Shown here in pieces: positions 17,100 through 25,135 of a stretch of 35,782 bases of DNA. A program made the translations under genes and the position numbers. This DNA is from Pseudomonadota bacterium (lineage in GTDB: Bacteria > Pseudomonadota > Gammaproteobacteria > Steroidobacterales > Woeseiaceae). Positions within the stretch are counted from its first letter, which is position 1. Each line of letters opens with the position of its first letter. Location: contig JADFHE010000007.1 of NCBI GenBank assembly GCA_022567295.1, forward strand, positions 22,481 to 58,262, in the 5' to 3' direction. Below the pieces are notes generated by a model. It saw nothing but the letters and a program-made list of their open reading frames with translations, was not told where the DNA came from and did no database searches.

Positions 17100-17984
17100 T
17101 GCGCCCGGTAAGACAGTAATCTCAAAATTCGTCTGTAAGGGCTGAACCTCCCCATCGAGTTGTGACGGAATGGGTTCGTTCGCCTCGATGCTTAACGATG
17201 TGACGGAATGGTGAAATATTTCCGGTTCCTGCATGTGACCGGCGCTCATGAGTTTGGGCAGCAAAGTCAGGACCCGGCGCCTGGTTACTGGTTGCACAAT
17301 GAGTAGCTCGAGAATGTTGTCCGAATTATCAGCCATCGGTGCGATGTGAAACATGCCCCCGACCCACGGCCCGTTACTGATGACAGCCAGAGTGAGTGGC
17401 CCGTTCCAAGCGTAGTCATCAGCCGTAATTCGCATTCGCGGGCTCACAATGCCACCGATCATGGTTTTGAATATCGCGAGCAGATAGACAAGGTCGCCTA
17501 TTGGCAACCGAATCGATTGCGCGACGCGAGTCACCTTGGCATCAAAGCCGATGCCTGCGCCGTTCGCGAAATACCGGTCGTTGCACCGCCCGACATCGAT
17601 TTTTCTTGGCACCTCAGAGGCGTTGATGCGGTCGGCGAGTAGCCGCGTTGCGTGTTCCCAGTTGAGGGGAATGTCACACGCTTTCGCAAAGTCGTTTCCG
17701 GTGCCGGTTGGAATGACGCCCAGCGCCGCGGAATTATCGGCACGTAGAATCCCGTTGACTGCTTCATGAACGCTGCCATCGCCGCCCGCAACAACTATGC
17801 ATGCCGCACCGGCATTGACGCTTTGCAGCACCTGTGCCTCGAGATCGCCCGCGAATCGGCTTGTATGAATTTCCATTTCGAGACCACAGCCTGCAAGTAT
17901 TCTGAAAATATGTGCTTGCCGTCGACCTGCACGACCACGTCCGGCGGTCGGATTGACAAACACGTGCATCGTTTCTGCTGCCAT
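17085..17984 (-). CDS. Diacylglycerol/sphingosine-kinase-like lipid kinase (YegS/DgkB type)
   Basis: 299 aa, the usual length. The nucleotide-binding motif VVAGGDGSVHEAVNGI (residues 64-79) and PTGTGNDFAKA (91-101) define the DAGK catalytic domain. A beta-sandwich C-terminal domain contains FANGAGIGFDAKV and ends with LDGEVQP, the conserved second substrate/metal site. Expected reaction: ATP-dependent phosphorylation of a lipid such as diacylglycerol or phosphatidylglycerol. It is divergent from plsY across about 50 bases, putting two membrane-phospholipid genes back to back. Confidence 0.92.
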   Translation of the reverse strand: MAAETMHVFVNPTAGRGRAGRRQAHIFRILAGCGLEMEIHTSRFAGDLEAQVLQSVNAGAACIVVAGGDGSVHEAVNGILRADNSAALGVIPTGTGNDFAKACDIPLNWEHATRLLADRINASEVPRKIDVGRCNDRYFANGAGIGFDAKVTRVAQSIRLPIGDLVYLLAIFKTMIGGIVSPRMRITADDYAWNGPLTLAVISNGPWVGGMFHIAPMADNSDNILELLIVQPVTRRRVLTLLPKLMSAGHMQEPEIFHHSVTSLSIEANEPIPSQLDGEVQPLQTNFEITVLPGALDLL

Positions 17985-18036
17985 ATCCCAATGCTACAAT
18001 GCACGCGACTGTTCTCGCAAAAATGGATTTGCGGCA

Positions 18037-18708
18037 ATGCTGGAATTGGGTGTCAAATTTCTAATCAGCTATTTCATCGGCTCTTTGATGGGTGCGATGA
18101 TAATGGGCAAATTGCGAGGTGGCGTTGATATCCGCACGATGGGAAGCGGCAATGCGGGCGGCACGAATGCGCTGCGCACTCAGGGGATACTTTTTGCACT
18201 TGGCGTTGTAATTATCGACATCGGAAAGGGAGTCATCGGAGCGGGTATCGTACCCGGAATAAATGTGCCGTTTGTTGCAGAAGACCCGATGCTTTCAAGA
18301 ACCTGGCTGACCCTCTGTTGCTCATCAGCCGCCGTGCTCGGCCACGTCTGGCCGATCTACTACGGATTCAAGGGCGGCAAAGGCGCGAGTACGTTTGCCG
18401 GTACGCTGGTCATCCTCGGCCCAAACCTGATCATCGGCGGCTTATTTGTCTGGGCATGGGTGCTGGTCGTATCCGGTTTCGTCGGGCTCGCCACGATGAG
18501 CGCAGCAACGGCTTTACCCGTGTATCTCGGCGCTGTCGTTCTGCCCGCGGAGCAGCCGCTTTTTATTTACACCGTTGTCATGGCGATGTGCATCATCTTC
18601 TGGCATCGTTCCAACATTCAGCGCATGCGAGATGGCGCGGAACACCGCAATACCGGCTTGATGATCTTTCGTCGAAAGGGCTCCGGTTCGAGCAATGATC
18701 AGTCTTGA
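18037..18708 (+). CDS. plsY: Acyl-phosphate:glycerol-3-phosphate acyltransferase PlsY
   Basis: 223 aa from ATG 18037; the frame is open from 17953 but the shorter start places the first membrane helix directly at the N-terminus (LELGVKFLISYFIGSLMGAMIMGKL). Three conserved PlsY loops are present: DIRTMGSGNAGGTNALR, YYGFKGGKGASTFAG, and WHRSNIQRMRDGAEHR. Multiple membrane segments alternate with these. It catalyses the first acylation in phospholipid synthesis at the inner membrane. The C-terminus overlaps the birA start by 14 bases. Confidence 0.95.
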   Translation: MLELGVKFLISYFIGSLMGAMIMGKLRGGVDIRTMGSGNAGGTNALRTQGILFALGVVIIDIGKGVIGAGIVPGINVPFVAEDPMLSRTWLTLCCSSAAVLGHVWPIYYGFKGGKGASTFAGTLVILGPNLIIGGLFVWAWVLVVSGFVGLATMSAATALPVYLGAVVLPAEQPLFIYTVVMAMCIIFWHRSNIQRMRDGAEHRNTGLMIFRRKGSGSSNDQS

Positions 18709-19519
18709 CGCTGAGGCTATTCGCCGGTTCACAACCGGCGCAGCCGGCAGCAAGCTCGCACAACTCGACGTATTCGCTGAAATCGACTCAACCAACAGCT
18801 ACCTGATGCGAATGCCCGGCCCGGTGCCGGGAGCGATAAATATTGCGGCAACCAACAACCAGACCGCAGGTCGCGGACGTCACGGCAAGACCTGGCAGTC
18901 ACCGCCAGGAACCGGTTTGTGCTTGTCGGCCGCCTACACGTTTGCATCGCGGGTCGAGAATCTTCCGGCGTTGACCTTGGCACTGGGGCTCGGCGCCATT
19001 ACTGCATTGGAAGAATTAGGCGCCGTCAATGTGAAACTTAAGTGGCCGAACGATCTTGTTGCTCTGGACGGTAAGCTCGGCGGAATCCTGACTGAGGTGC
19101 AGCCGCAATCGACCAGTGCCGTTACGGTTGTCACCGGTATCGGCGTCAACGTGGACCTGAATGACAGGCACGACTTCGTCACAGAATCGGATTGGGCGCG
19201 GCACGTGGTGGATATGAAAAGTATTTGCGACTCGTTGCCTCGGACTGAGGAAATCGCAGGCAGATTGGCCACCTGTCTGCTGCAGGCATTTGTGGAATAC
19301 GAGACGTCGGGGTTCGCGGCGATCGCCGATCGCTGGTCGCGCTACGACTGGCTGCTGGGCAGGGAAATCGTTGTCGATACCGCGCGCGCTCAGATCAGCG
19401 GTGCCGGTGCCGGAATTGCCGATGATGGGGCGCTGTTGGTCGACACACTCGAATCGGGCGTTCAACGCGTGACATCCGGAACTGTCTCCGTAGCCGTCTC
19501 CACGGGTGGGCCGGTATGA
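18695..19519 (+). CDS. birA: Biotin-[acetyl-CoA-carboxylase] ligase, catalytic-only form
   Basis: The 274-aa product begins close to the catalytic domain: IDSTNSYLM (30-38), biotin/ATP loop GRGRHGKTW (59-67), KWPNDLVALDGKLGGIL (116-132), and GIGVNVDL. The C-terminal SH3-like domain ends with a DGALLVDTLESGVQRVTSGTVSV segment. The N-terminal winged-helix repressor domain of E. coli BirA (321 aa) is absent, so this is a ligase without direct operator binding. It biotinylates acetyl-CoA carboxylase carrier protein. Its ATGA overlap with coaX and position after plsY indicate one operon. Confidence 0.93.
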   Translation: MISLDAEAIRRFTTGAAGSKLAQLDVFAEIDSTNSYLMRMPGPVPGAINIAATNNQTAGRGRHGKTWQSPPGTGLCLSAAYTFASRVENLPALTLALGLGAITALEELGAVNVKLKWPNDLVALDGKLGGILTEVQPQSTSAVTVVTGIGVNVDLNDRHDFVTESDWARHVVDMKSICDSLPRTEEIAGRLATCLLQAFVEYETSGFAAIADRWSRYDWLLGREIVVDTARAQISGAGAGIADDGALLVDTLESGVQRVTSGTVSVAVSTGGPV

Positions 19520-20277
19520 GCGTGTTGTTAATGGATGTCGGCAACTTCCGCGTGAAGTGGGGTGTTCTCGATGACGGTGACATTCGCCGCACCGGTCATA
19601 TTTCGCAGGAAAAAATTCGCGAGGAAGGATTAACAGTACTAACGACGAAACTACCTCGTCACGTCGATGCGGTCCGCGCCTGTAACGTTGCTGGCACCAG
19701 TTTTGGCACCCGTTTGTCCGGTGTCATTGGCATGCATTGCAACGCCGACGTGCATTTCGCCCGCAGTGAAAGGCGTGGATGGGGCGTCACGAACAGGTAC
19801 CGGCAACCGAGACGTCTTGGTGTGGATCGCTGGGTTGCAATGATAGGGGCATGGGCTGAAACGCAATGTTCCTGTCTGATCGTCGACGCCGGTACCGCAG
19901 TCACACTGGACGCGATCGACGACGACGGCAATCATCTCGGCGGCCAGATCATTCCCGGTGTTGAAACCATGCTGCATTCATTGTCCGTGGCGACGAGTGA
20001 TGTTCCGCTCGTAAAAGGGCAACCGAAACAGTCTGCCGGGGATTTGAAGATGTTTGGGCGCAATACCGCTTCCGCTGTCCGGGAGGGCGCGCAAAATGCG
20101 ATTGCTGGTGCCGTTGATCGTGCATATCGAACTCTGCAATCAAACGGTTACGAACCCACTATCATCTTGACCGGTGGTGGCGCGTCACGCATTCTTAATG
20201 CGCTTGACGAGGCTTCGCTGCATCGGCCAAACCTGGTTCTGCATGGACTTGCACACATGCTGGAAAGTGCTCAATGA
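19516..20277 (+). CDS. coaX: Type III pantothenate kinase
   Basis: 253 aa with CoaX motifs in order: DVGNFRVKWG (7-16, ATP phosphate loop), GVDRWVAMIGAW (102-113), DAGTAVTLDAIDDDGNHLGGQIIPG (124-148) and LTGGGASRIL near the C-terminus. It catalyses the first step of coenzyme A synthesis. One oddity: the residue after DxGN is F11 where threonine or serine is usual. The start overlaps the birA stop (ATGA), and its own TGA overlaps the next start. The birA-coaX-SPOR order before tRNA genes is common in gammaproteobacteria. Confidence 0.94.
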   Translation: MSVLLMDVGNFRVKWGVLDDGDIRRTGHISQEKIREEGLTVLTTKLPRHVDAVRACNVAGTSFGTRLSGVIGMHCNADVHFARSERRGWGVTNRYRQPRRLGVDRWVAMIGAWAETQCSCLIVDAGTAVTLDAIDDDGNHLGGQIIPGVETMLHSLSVATSDVPLVKGQPKQSAGDLKMFGRNTASAVREGAQNAIAGAVDRAYRTLQSNGYEPTIILTGGGASRILNALDEASLHRPNLVLHGLAHMLESAQ

Positions 20278-20954
20278 AAAATATTCTGCTCGTTCTCCTG
20301 CTCGCCAACATTCTCTATTTTATGTGGGGTCTGCTGACCGAAGAAGAATCTCAACCAGGTGTAGCATTTGTTAAGGAATCAGACCTTGGACCGCCGCTGG
20401 ATGTCACGACCGGACGCGACAGCGACGGGGTGGATAGTGTAGGTGCTGTCCTTGGCTCGGGCGAACCGTCGGCGTTGCAGGCCATTGTTGGCCAGTCGTG
20501 TGTGACGATCGGTCCGTTCAAGGATAAACCTGATGCCGATTCCGCCGTCCTTGAGTATTCAAACGAGAGCATGAAAGCCGTGCTGCGACCGACGAGGGGA
20601 CAGATATTCGTAGGACACTGGGTGCAGATTCGCAATATCGCCGACGAAGTGACAGCCAAAGCGATGCTGGCCAAGTTAAAAACGGGTGGGTTGTCCGATG
20701 CCTACCTGGTGCGTACCGAAGATGAGGGTTTGAAGATATCGTTGGGGCTGTTTGGTGACATCAGCGGCGCCGAAAAAATCGAGCTTCAGGCGCGGTCGCT
20801 GGACCTGCCGGCTGAAATAACCGCGAGAACCCGTGAAGACAATGTGTTCTTTGTTGATATTGGACTGCCGCCGGGCAGAGGCGCTAGCGCGATCATTGAA
20901 AAATACGGTCAGGAACGCGTCCTGCTCCGCGGTGCGGCCACGTGCCCGCAATAG
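20274..20954 (+). CDS. SPOR-like membrane-anchored protein
   Basis: The 226-aa product has an N-terminal anchor (ILLVLLLANILYFMWGLL, residues 4-21) and a periplasmic remainder. Residues 78-160 (CVTIGPFKDKPDADSAV to DAYLVRTEDEGLKISLGLFG) resemble a SPOR-type domain, which in other proteins binds denuded peptidoglycan glycan strands. Its ATG overlaps the coaX stop (ATGA). Position after birA-coaX is typical for a SPOR-domain gene of this neighbourhood; the family assignment rests on pattern and context. It is the last protein gene before tRNA-Thr. Confidence 0.75.
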   Translation: MKNILLVLLLANILYFMWGLLTEEESQPGVAFVKESDLGPPLDVTTGRDSDGVDSVGAVLGSGEPSALQAIVGQSCVTIGPFKDKPDADSAVLEYSNESMKAVLRPTRGQIFVGHWVQIRNIADEVTAKAMLAKLKTGGLSDAYLVRTEDEGLKISLGLFGDISGAEKIELQARSLDLPAEITARTREDNVFFVDIGLPPGRGASAIIEKYGQERVLLRGAATCPQ

Positions 20955-21025
20955 GTGGGCAAAGTCCTTGTCAGATCGGATCGAAAAGAGAATAATCCGC
21001 TGCCCGCGCCAGAAGCGCGGCCAAA

Positions 21026-21101
21026 GCCGGCGTAGCTCAGTTGGTAGAGCAACTGATTTGTAATCAGTAGGTCCGTGGTTCGATTCCTCGTGCCGGCACC
21101 A
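21026..21101 (+). tRNA. tRNA-Thr (anticodon TGT)
   Basis: A 76-base cloverleaf with encoded CCA. Acceptor arms are GCCGGCG/TGCCGGC-A, the D arm is GCTCAGTTGGTAGAGC, the anticodon arm is CTGATTTGTAATCAG with anticodon TGT, and the T arm contains GGTTCGATTCC. In many gammaproteobacteria this gene is followed by tRNA-Tyr, tRNA-Gly and tuf. Here none follow; accessory sequence begins instead. Confidence 0.97.
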
Positions 21102-21666
21102 TATAAAACAAAAGTTTACGGGCCTATAGCGGGCCTGTTTTCTTTTAGGGTAGCAACTGGGGTAGCGTTTGGGGCAAAATTAGCACTTATTTGCTTTCAT
21201 CCACGAGTAGGCTAGATCGGCTGTCAGCCCATCAATCTGACCCTCCAAATATGACCGCTCGATCAAGTCCACCAGTTCAGGATCAGGTGGCCTGATCTAC
21301 TCAAGTATTTCGGCTAGTTCACAATGAATGCACGGCATGATCTCAGCTTGATCGACCGATGAATCACTTCCAAGTCCAGAAACTAATCAATTCCTATTGA
21401 AATGGGTCCCATCCAAGAGGGGGGGTGGGGCAATTCTTCACATCTCGAATATCGTAATGAGGGCGTCTGTCACGCCGCCGCAAAACAAAAGAGCCTCTTT
21501 CTGATTTTTCTTGAAAAACGAAAGAAGCAAATCCACGCGGCCTACGGGGGTTGGTTTCTACAATAGCAAGTTGTAAGGGAAAATCCTTCCGGTCCTAGTT
21601 CGGTTCATCGCCGAATCAGGAGAACCGCTGATACGCTCTGGCAAAGTAGAATAAGACCCTCGAGAA
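21102..21666. other. Gene-poor junction downstream of tRNA-Thr
   Basis: There is no convincing intact gene. A weak hairpin (GGGCC TATAGC GGGCC) followed by TGTTTTCTTTT at 21119-21150 may terminate the tRNA transcript. GGGTAGCAACTGGGGTAGCGTTTGGGG at 21150-21175 contains short direct repeats. On the minus strand 21198-21296 is open (for example RSYLEGQIDGLTADLAYSWM) and ends in a stop, looking like the tail of a lost gene that I cannot name. A GGGGGTGGGG run is at 21421. GC content is lower than to the left. Confidence 0.5.
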
Positions 21667-21834
21667 ATGGGAACGAACATGAAAAGCAATACAGGAAGAA
21701 TTGGCTTTACGCTCGGGACTTTGATCGCCGTGGCACTGTCATGGAGCGTCAATCACTCAATATTGTGGGCGATACTGCATGGCTTTTTGTCGTGGATTTA
21801 CGTGATCTACTACGTGCTAGGAGGTGGGCATTAG
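21667..21834 (+). CDS. 55-aa small hydrophobic membrane protein
   Basis: A short ORF with a candidate SD (GGGAACGAAC) before the internal ATG at 21679, giving 51 aa; the ATG at 21667 gives 55 aa. Two membrane segments are plausible: IGFTLGTLIAVALSW and ILWAILHGFLSWIYVIYYVL, linked by SVNHS. The NHSILWAILHGxLxWxYVIYY pattern is one I have seen in short conserved proteins of unknown function, which supports a real gene. It stands alone, with a composite repeat starting at its stop codon. Confidence 0.65.
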   Translation: MGTNMKSNTGRIGFTLGTLIAVALSWSVNHSILWAILHGFLSWIYVIYYVLGGGH

Positions 21835-21835
21835 T

Positions 21836-21977
21836 GAATGACTGCTATTGATAAAAGCGGACGTTCAAATTGCAGCCTTTGAAAACCGGCCATCCAGTGT
21901 CCGCTATACGCTCGAAAGCAGACATTAGGCTAAACTCGTCCTGAATGACCGCTAATGACCCAAAGCGGACATTCGTG
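21836..21977 (+). repeat. Composite hairpin repeat, copy a
   Basis: Contains three of the four units of the family: unit 2 (GACTGCTATTGATAAAAGCGGACGTT), unit 3 (GTCCGCTATACGCTCGAAAGCAGACATT, then the tail AGGCTAAACTCGTC), and unit 4 (GACCGCTAATGACCCAAAGCGGACATTCG). Each unit is an imperfect CCGCT...AGCGG inverted repeat. Confidence 0.85.
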
Positions 21978-22027
21978 ATCGCAGCAACTATCCTCTCTTA
22001 GAGGAATTTTTGGGGAGATTTAGCGTC

Positions 22028-22540
22028 ATGATTAAGGATTGGAAGAGTTTTGCCGAGTTGCTGGGTATTACGGCAATTGTTGCTTCTCTTATTTTTGTGG
22101 GCTTGCAGTTAAAACAGTCCCAGGCCATTGCGATATCCGAAATGGATGCGAGTCAGGTCGCAAGTTTGATCGAAGAGAACAATGCGGTAATCGGGAACAT
22201 GGATATTTGGATTCGAGGAAACGCGGATGAGAATCTGAGTCCGGCCGACGCAGAAATATACGCTCGACTGGTCACCAATATGAATAACCGATTCTATTTC
22301 ATAGTGCACCAACAGATACTTCTGGGGTTGGGTGATAACGCACTTCTGGACGTCGCTGAGTTTGCGAGTTATCTGTATGAAAATCCCCGCGCTAAACGTG
22401 TTTGGCGAGCTCGTGAGGAGCGGCTCGGGAAGTACAGAGGTATGATCAGGTCGAGTGAGACAGTGACGTCTGATTGGATCACTCTTGTTGAATCGAATAT
22501 TGCCGTCTTTGAACGACAGTCGGCAACCGCAGTTCAGTAG
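22028..22540 (+). CDS. Membrane-anchored hypothetical protein
   Basis: 170 aa from ATG 22028 (a TTG at 22010 is in frame), with GGGGAG 11 bases upstream. One N-terminal membrane segment (LLGITAIVASLIFVGLQLK, residues 12-30) is followed by QSQAIAISEMDASQ and a helical soluble domain. This layout, a short cytosolic lead, one helix ending in VGLQLKQS and a region predicted alpha-helical, is common in marine-bacterial proteins of unknown function. No catalytic motif is seen. It is flanked on both sides by composite repeats, so it forms a single-gene module. Confidence 0.75.
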   Translation: MIKDWKSFAELLGITAIVASLIFVGLQLKQSQAIAISEMDASQVASLIEENNAVIGNMDIWIRGNADENLSPADAEIYARLVTNMNNRFYFIVHQQILLGLGDNALLDVAEFASYLYENPRAKRVWRAREERLGKYRGMIRSSETVTSDWITLVESNIAVFERQSATAVQ

Positions 22541-22550
22541 TACGCATTCG

Positions 22551-22752
22551 CTCAACGACCGCTTCTGGCCGTAAGCGGCCCCTCAAAACAGGGTTTTCCA
22601 GCAGTTTGAACGTCCGCTTTCGGGAAAAGCAGACATTCACATTCATGTTTTTTGAAGTCGTTCCGGCTGATGTGAAAGAGTGATCCCGAACGACCGCTAT
22701 ACACCCGAAAGCGGTCATTACGCTAGTATTGCCCTAAAGGTCTGCTAATGAC
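22551..22752 (+). repeat. Composite hairpin repeat, copy b
   Basis: Unit 1 (GACCGCTTCTGGCCGTAAGCGGCC, near 22557), unit 2 (GTCCGCTTTCGGGAAAAGCAGACATTC), unit 3 (GACCGCTATACACCCGAAAGCGGTCATT with the tail ACGCTAGTATTGCC), and the left half of unit 4 (GGTCTGCTAATGAC), which is interrupted at about 22752 by the IS30-family element. Confidence 0.85.
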
Positions 22753-23985
22753 GGTGACCTCAACTGATCGACGCAACACTATCATCTTAACCGGAATAGA
22801 TGGAGTGATTGCAGATGAGAAGAAAATACCATCGGGTTGGTTTCACGACCGCACAGAAGACGGAGCTGTGGGACCGCTGGCAAAAGGGTGAAGGGCTTAA
22901 GTCGATTGGCAGAGCGTTCGGCAAGGGCTCGTCGTCTATTTACAGTCATTTATCACCTTATGGCGGTATTCGACCGCGGCCGCGACGACGTTCTCGGTTG
23001 TCACTGACACTGTCCGAGCGTGAAGAGATCTCCAGGGGGATTGTTGCGGCGCGCTCGATACGGTCGATTGCAAGCTCACTGCGCCGAGCACCATCGACAG
23101 TGAGTCGTGAGATTAACCGCAATGGTGGTTATAGGCAGTATCGTGCGGCGGTAGCGGATAAGCGCGCCTGGAGCGAGGCGTTACGACCCAAGCGGTGTAA
23201 GCTGGCGCGACACCCATGCTTGAGGCTCGCTGTTGAGAGAAAACTCAGACACAACTGGGCGCCGGAGCAGATCGCAGGCTGGCTGAAGCGCCGTTACCCA
23301 GACAATGAGGCGTACCACGTGTCTCACGAGACCATTTATCGCAGTTTATTTGTTCAAGCCCGCGGTGTGCTTAAGAAAGAGCTGATGAAGCATCTACGCA
23401 CGGGACGACCGATTCGTCGCTCCCGGCACGCCACAGCGAAGGCCGACCGTCGCGGGCAAATCCCCGACATGGTCTCGATCCGTGAGCGTCCAGCCTCGGT
23501 GGAGGATCGGGCGGTGCCGGGGCACTGGGAAGGGGATCTCGTCGCAGGTTCCAATAACAGTTATATGGCGACCTTAGTGGAGCGGCACACACGTTACGTG
23601 ATGTTGGCGAAGATACCGAGTCGCGACACCGAGACCGTTATCAATGCGCTCATCAAGCAGGCGAATAAACTACCGAGAGAACTCTATCGATCATTGACCT
23701 GGGATCGAGGCAAAGAGCTCACCGATCACAAACGCTTCACCCTGGCTACGGACATCAAGGTTTACTTCTGCGATCCACAAAGTCCCTGGCAACGCGGCTC
23801 AAACGAAAACACCAATCGACTATTGAGACAATACTTTCCGAAGCGTACGGACCTGTCAGTTCACTCGCAGGCGCACCTGAATTGGGTCGCCAGAGAACTT
23901 AACGAACGACCGAGAAAAACGTTAGACTTTGAAACACCGGCAGAACGATTTGCCGCATGTGTTGCATCGACCGGTTGAAATGGCA
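22753..23985 (+). mobile_element. IS30-family insertion sequence
   Basis: The element is bounded by imperfect inverted repeats: left core at 22761-22779 (CAACTGATCGACGCAACAC) and right core at 23959-23977 (GTGTTGCATCGACCGGTTG), 16 of 19 positions complementary, with weaker similarity extending outward. It contains one intact transposase. The left flank ends in half of a repeat unit (GGTCTGCTAATGAC) and the right flank begins with CCGAAAGCGG, which looks like the missing half, so it inserted into the repeat tract. The exact outer ends and target duplication cannot be fixed. Confidence 0.8.
22809..23978 (+). CDS. IS30-family transposase
   Basis: The 389-aa product has normal length and appears intact. 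The N-terminus has two helix-turn-helix regions: FTTAQKTELWDRWQKGEGLKSIGRAFGKG and SLTLSEREEISRGIVAARSIRSIASSLRRAPSTVSREINRN, the second being the typical IS30 motif. The DDE catalytic core shows GHWEGDLV (first Asp), LTWDRGKEL (second Asp) and SPWQRGSNENTNRLLRQY (Glu). The start could be ATG 22815. It probably remains functional by sequence. The 3' end overlaps the right inverted repeat, as is common in IS30 elements. Confidence 0.93.
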   Translation: MQMRRKYHRVGFTTAQKTELWDRWQKGEGLKSIGRAFGKGSSSIYSHLSPYGGIRPRPRRRSRLSLTLSEREEISRGIVAARSIRSIASSLRRAPSTVSREINRNGGYRQYRAAVADKRAWSEALRPKRCKLARHPCLRLAVERKLRHNWAPEQIAGWLKRRYPDNEAYHVSHETIYRSLFVQARGVLKKELMKHLRTGRPIRRSRHATAKADRRGQIPDMVSIRERPASVEDRAVPGHWEGDLVAGSNNSYMATLVERHTRYVMLAKIPSRDTETVINALIKQANKLPRELYRSLTWDRGKELTDHKRFTLATDIKVYFCDPQSPWQRGSNENTNRLLRQYFPKRTDLSVHSQAHLNWVARELNERPRKTLDFETPAERFAACVASTG

Positions 23986-24165
23986 GCCGAAAGCGGCCCC
24001 TCAAAACAGTGGATTTCGGGCATTCTGAACGACCGCTATTGGGAAAAGCGGCCGTTCAGCCAGGGACTTCTGAAAAATTGTTTCCGAGTGGCTGCTTTCC
24101 CCCCGGAAGCAGACATTAAGCTAGTATTGGTCCGAAGGGCCGCTACCGACCCAAAGCGGGCATGC
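23984..24165 (+). repeat. Composite hairpin repeat, copy c
   Basis: Unit 1 right part (CCGAAAGCGGCCCCTCAAAACAG, nearly the same continuation as copy b), unit 2 (GACCGCTATTGGGAAAAGCGGCCGTT), unit 3 (GGCTGCTTTCCCCCCGGAAGCAGACATT with the tail AAGCTAGTATTGGTC), unit 4 (GGCCGCTACCGACCCAAAGCGGGCAT). It directly follows the IS30-family element. Confidence 0.85.
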
Positions 24166-24225
24166 CACTTGTAAGGCGTTATCCTGTCCAAAGCCTATTA
24201 GGTAAGGAGGCGGCAACACCCTTTA

Positions 24226-24924
24226 TTGCTGCAGAGTATGCTGACCGCTATGGAAGTTCGCGCATCCGAGCCTCTTGATCGAGTGAACGCCAGGGAGATG
24301 CCCAACCTCTATTATATTCACGACCCCATGTGCAGCTGGTGCTACGCGTTCGCACCAGTGTGGAAGCACGTGCGTGAGGCGGTGGCCGGAAGGGTCACCG
24401 TGAAGACGGTACTTGGCGGCCTCGCACCAGACAGCAACGAGCCCATGCCGGAAAAAACGCAGCGTTACGTCAGGCGGGTGTGGCGACGCATCGAGAGCGT
24501 CGTACCCGGCACTGTGTTCAATTACGAATTCTGGGAGCGTTGTGAGCCGCGGCGCTCGACCTATCCTGCGTGTCGAGCAGTCATCGCCGCGCGGGATCAG
24601 GGACTGGAACACGAGAAGGCGATGATCGCCGCGATCCAGCACGCCTATTACCGCGAGGCCAGAAACCCTTCCCTCCCAGATACCCTGACGGAGATCGCCG
24701 GCGAGATCGGTCTTGATGCTCCGAGATTCGCGAACTACCTCGCAAGCGACGTCTGCGAGCAAACGCTGCAGAAAGAGATCGGACTTGCGCGCTCACTGGA
24801 TGGTCGCGGGTTCCCGAGCTTGGTCCTCGTAAGCGGGCAAGCCGGGAAGCAGTTGCACCACGACTATAACGATGCCGACCTTACCGCCCAGCGCATCGAC
24901 GAAGGCATCGCGGCACTAACTTGA
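24226..24924 (+). CDS. DsbA-family thioredoxin-fold oxidoreductase
   Basis: 232 aa from TTG 24226; in-frame ATGs at 24238, 24250 and 24298 are alternatives and the start is uncertain. An AGGAGG lies at 24205-24210. The fold starts at MPNLYYIHDPMCSWCYAFAP: the redox centre is C36-S-W-C39 (numbering from the TTG), followed by a helical insertion and the cis-proline region GRGFPSLVLVSG. The CSWC motif and lack of a clear signal peptide point to a cytoplasmic DsbA/FrnE-like thiol oxidoreductase or GST-kappa relative and not to the periplasmic folding catalyst. GC content is higher than in neighbouring accessory genes, so it probably came from a different source. Repeats lie on both sides. Confidence 0.8.
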   Translation: MLQSMLTAMEVRASEPLDRVNAREMPNLYYIHDPMCSWCYAFAPVWKHVREAVAGRVTVKTVLGGLAPDSNEPMPEKTQRYVRRVWRRIESVVPGTVFNYEFWERCEPRRSTYPACRAVIAARDQGLEHEKAMIAAIQHAYYREARNPSLPDTLTEIAGEIGLDAPRFANYLASDVCEQTLQKEIGLARSLDGRGFPSLVLVSGQAGKQLHHDYNDADLTAQRIDEGIAALT

Positions 24925-25028
24925 CAGTTACGACGGTGATGTCGGGAAGTCGGCGTCACCCTGTTTGACGCGGCCCGCGTTACTGATCACTAATGGATTG
25001 GCGGAGTTTCTTTTTGCGTTCTCGGTTG

Positions 25029-25122
25029 TGACGAACGTCCGCTTATGGTCGAAAGCAGCCGTTGAGAAACTCCATATTTCAACGTTTTGAACGACCGCTA
25101 TCGGAAAAAGCGGACGTTTGTG
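25029..25122 (+). repeat. Composite hairpin repeat, copy d (short)
   Basis: Only two units: unit 1 (GTCCGCTTATGGTCGAAAGCAGCC) and unit 2 (GACCGCTATCGGAAAAAGCGGACGTTT). Read on the minus strand, downstream of the gene at 25136-25450, it forms a strong hairpin with an internal T run (GTCCGCTTTTTCCGATAGCGGTC), so it may serve as that gene's transcript end. Confidence 0.8.
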
Positions 25123-25135
25123 GGTTCATGTCGAA

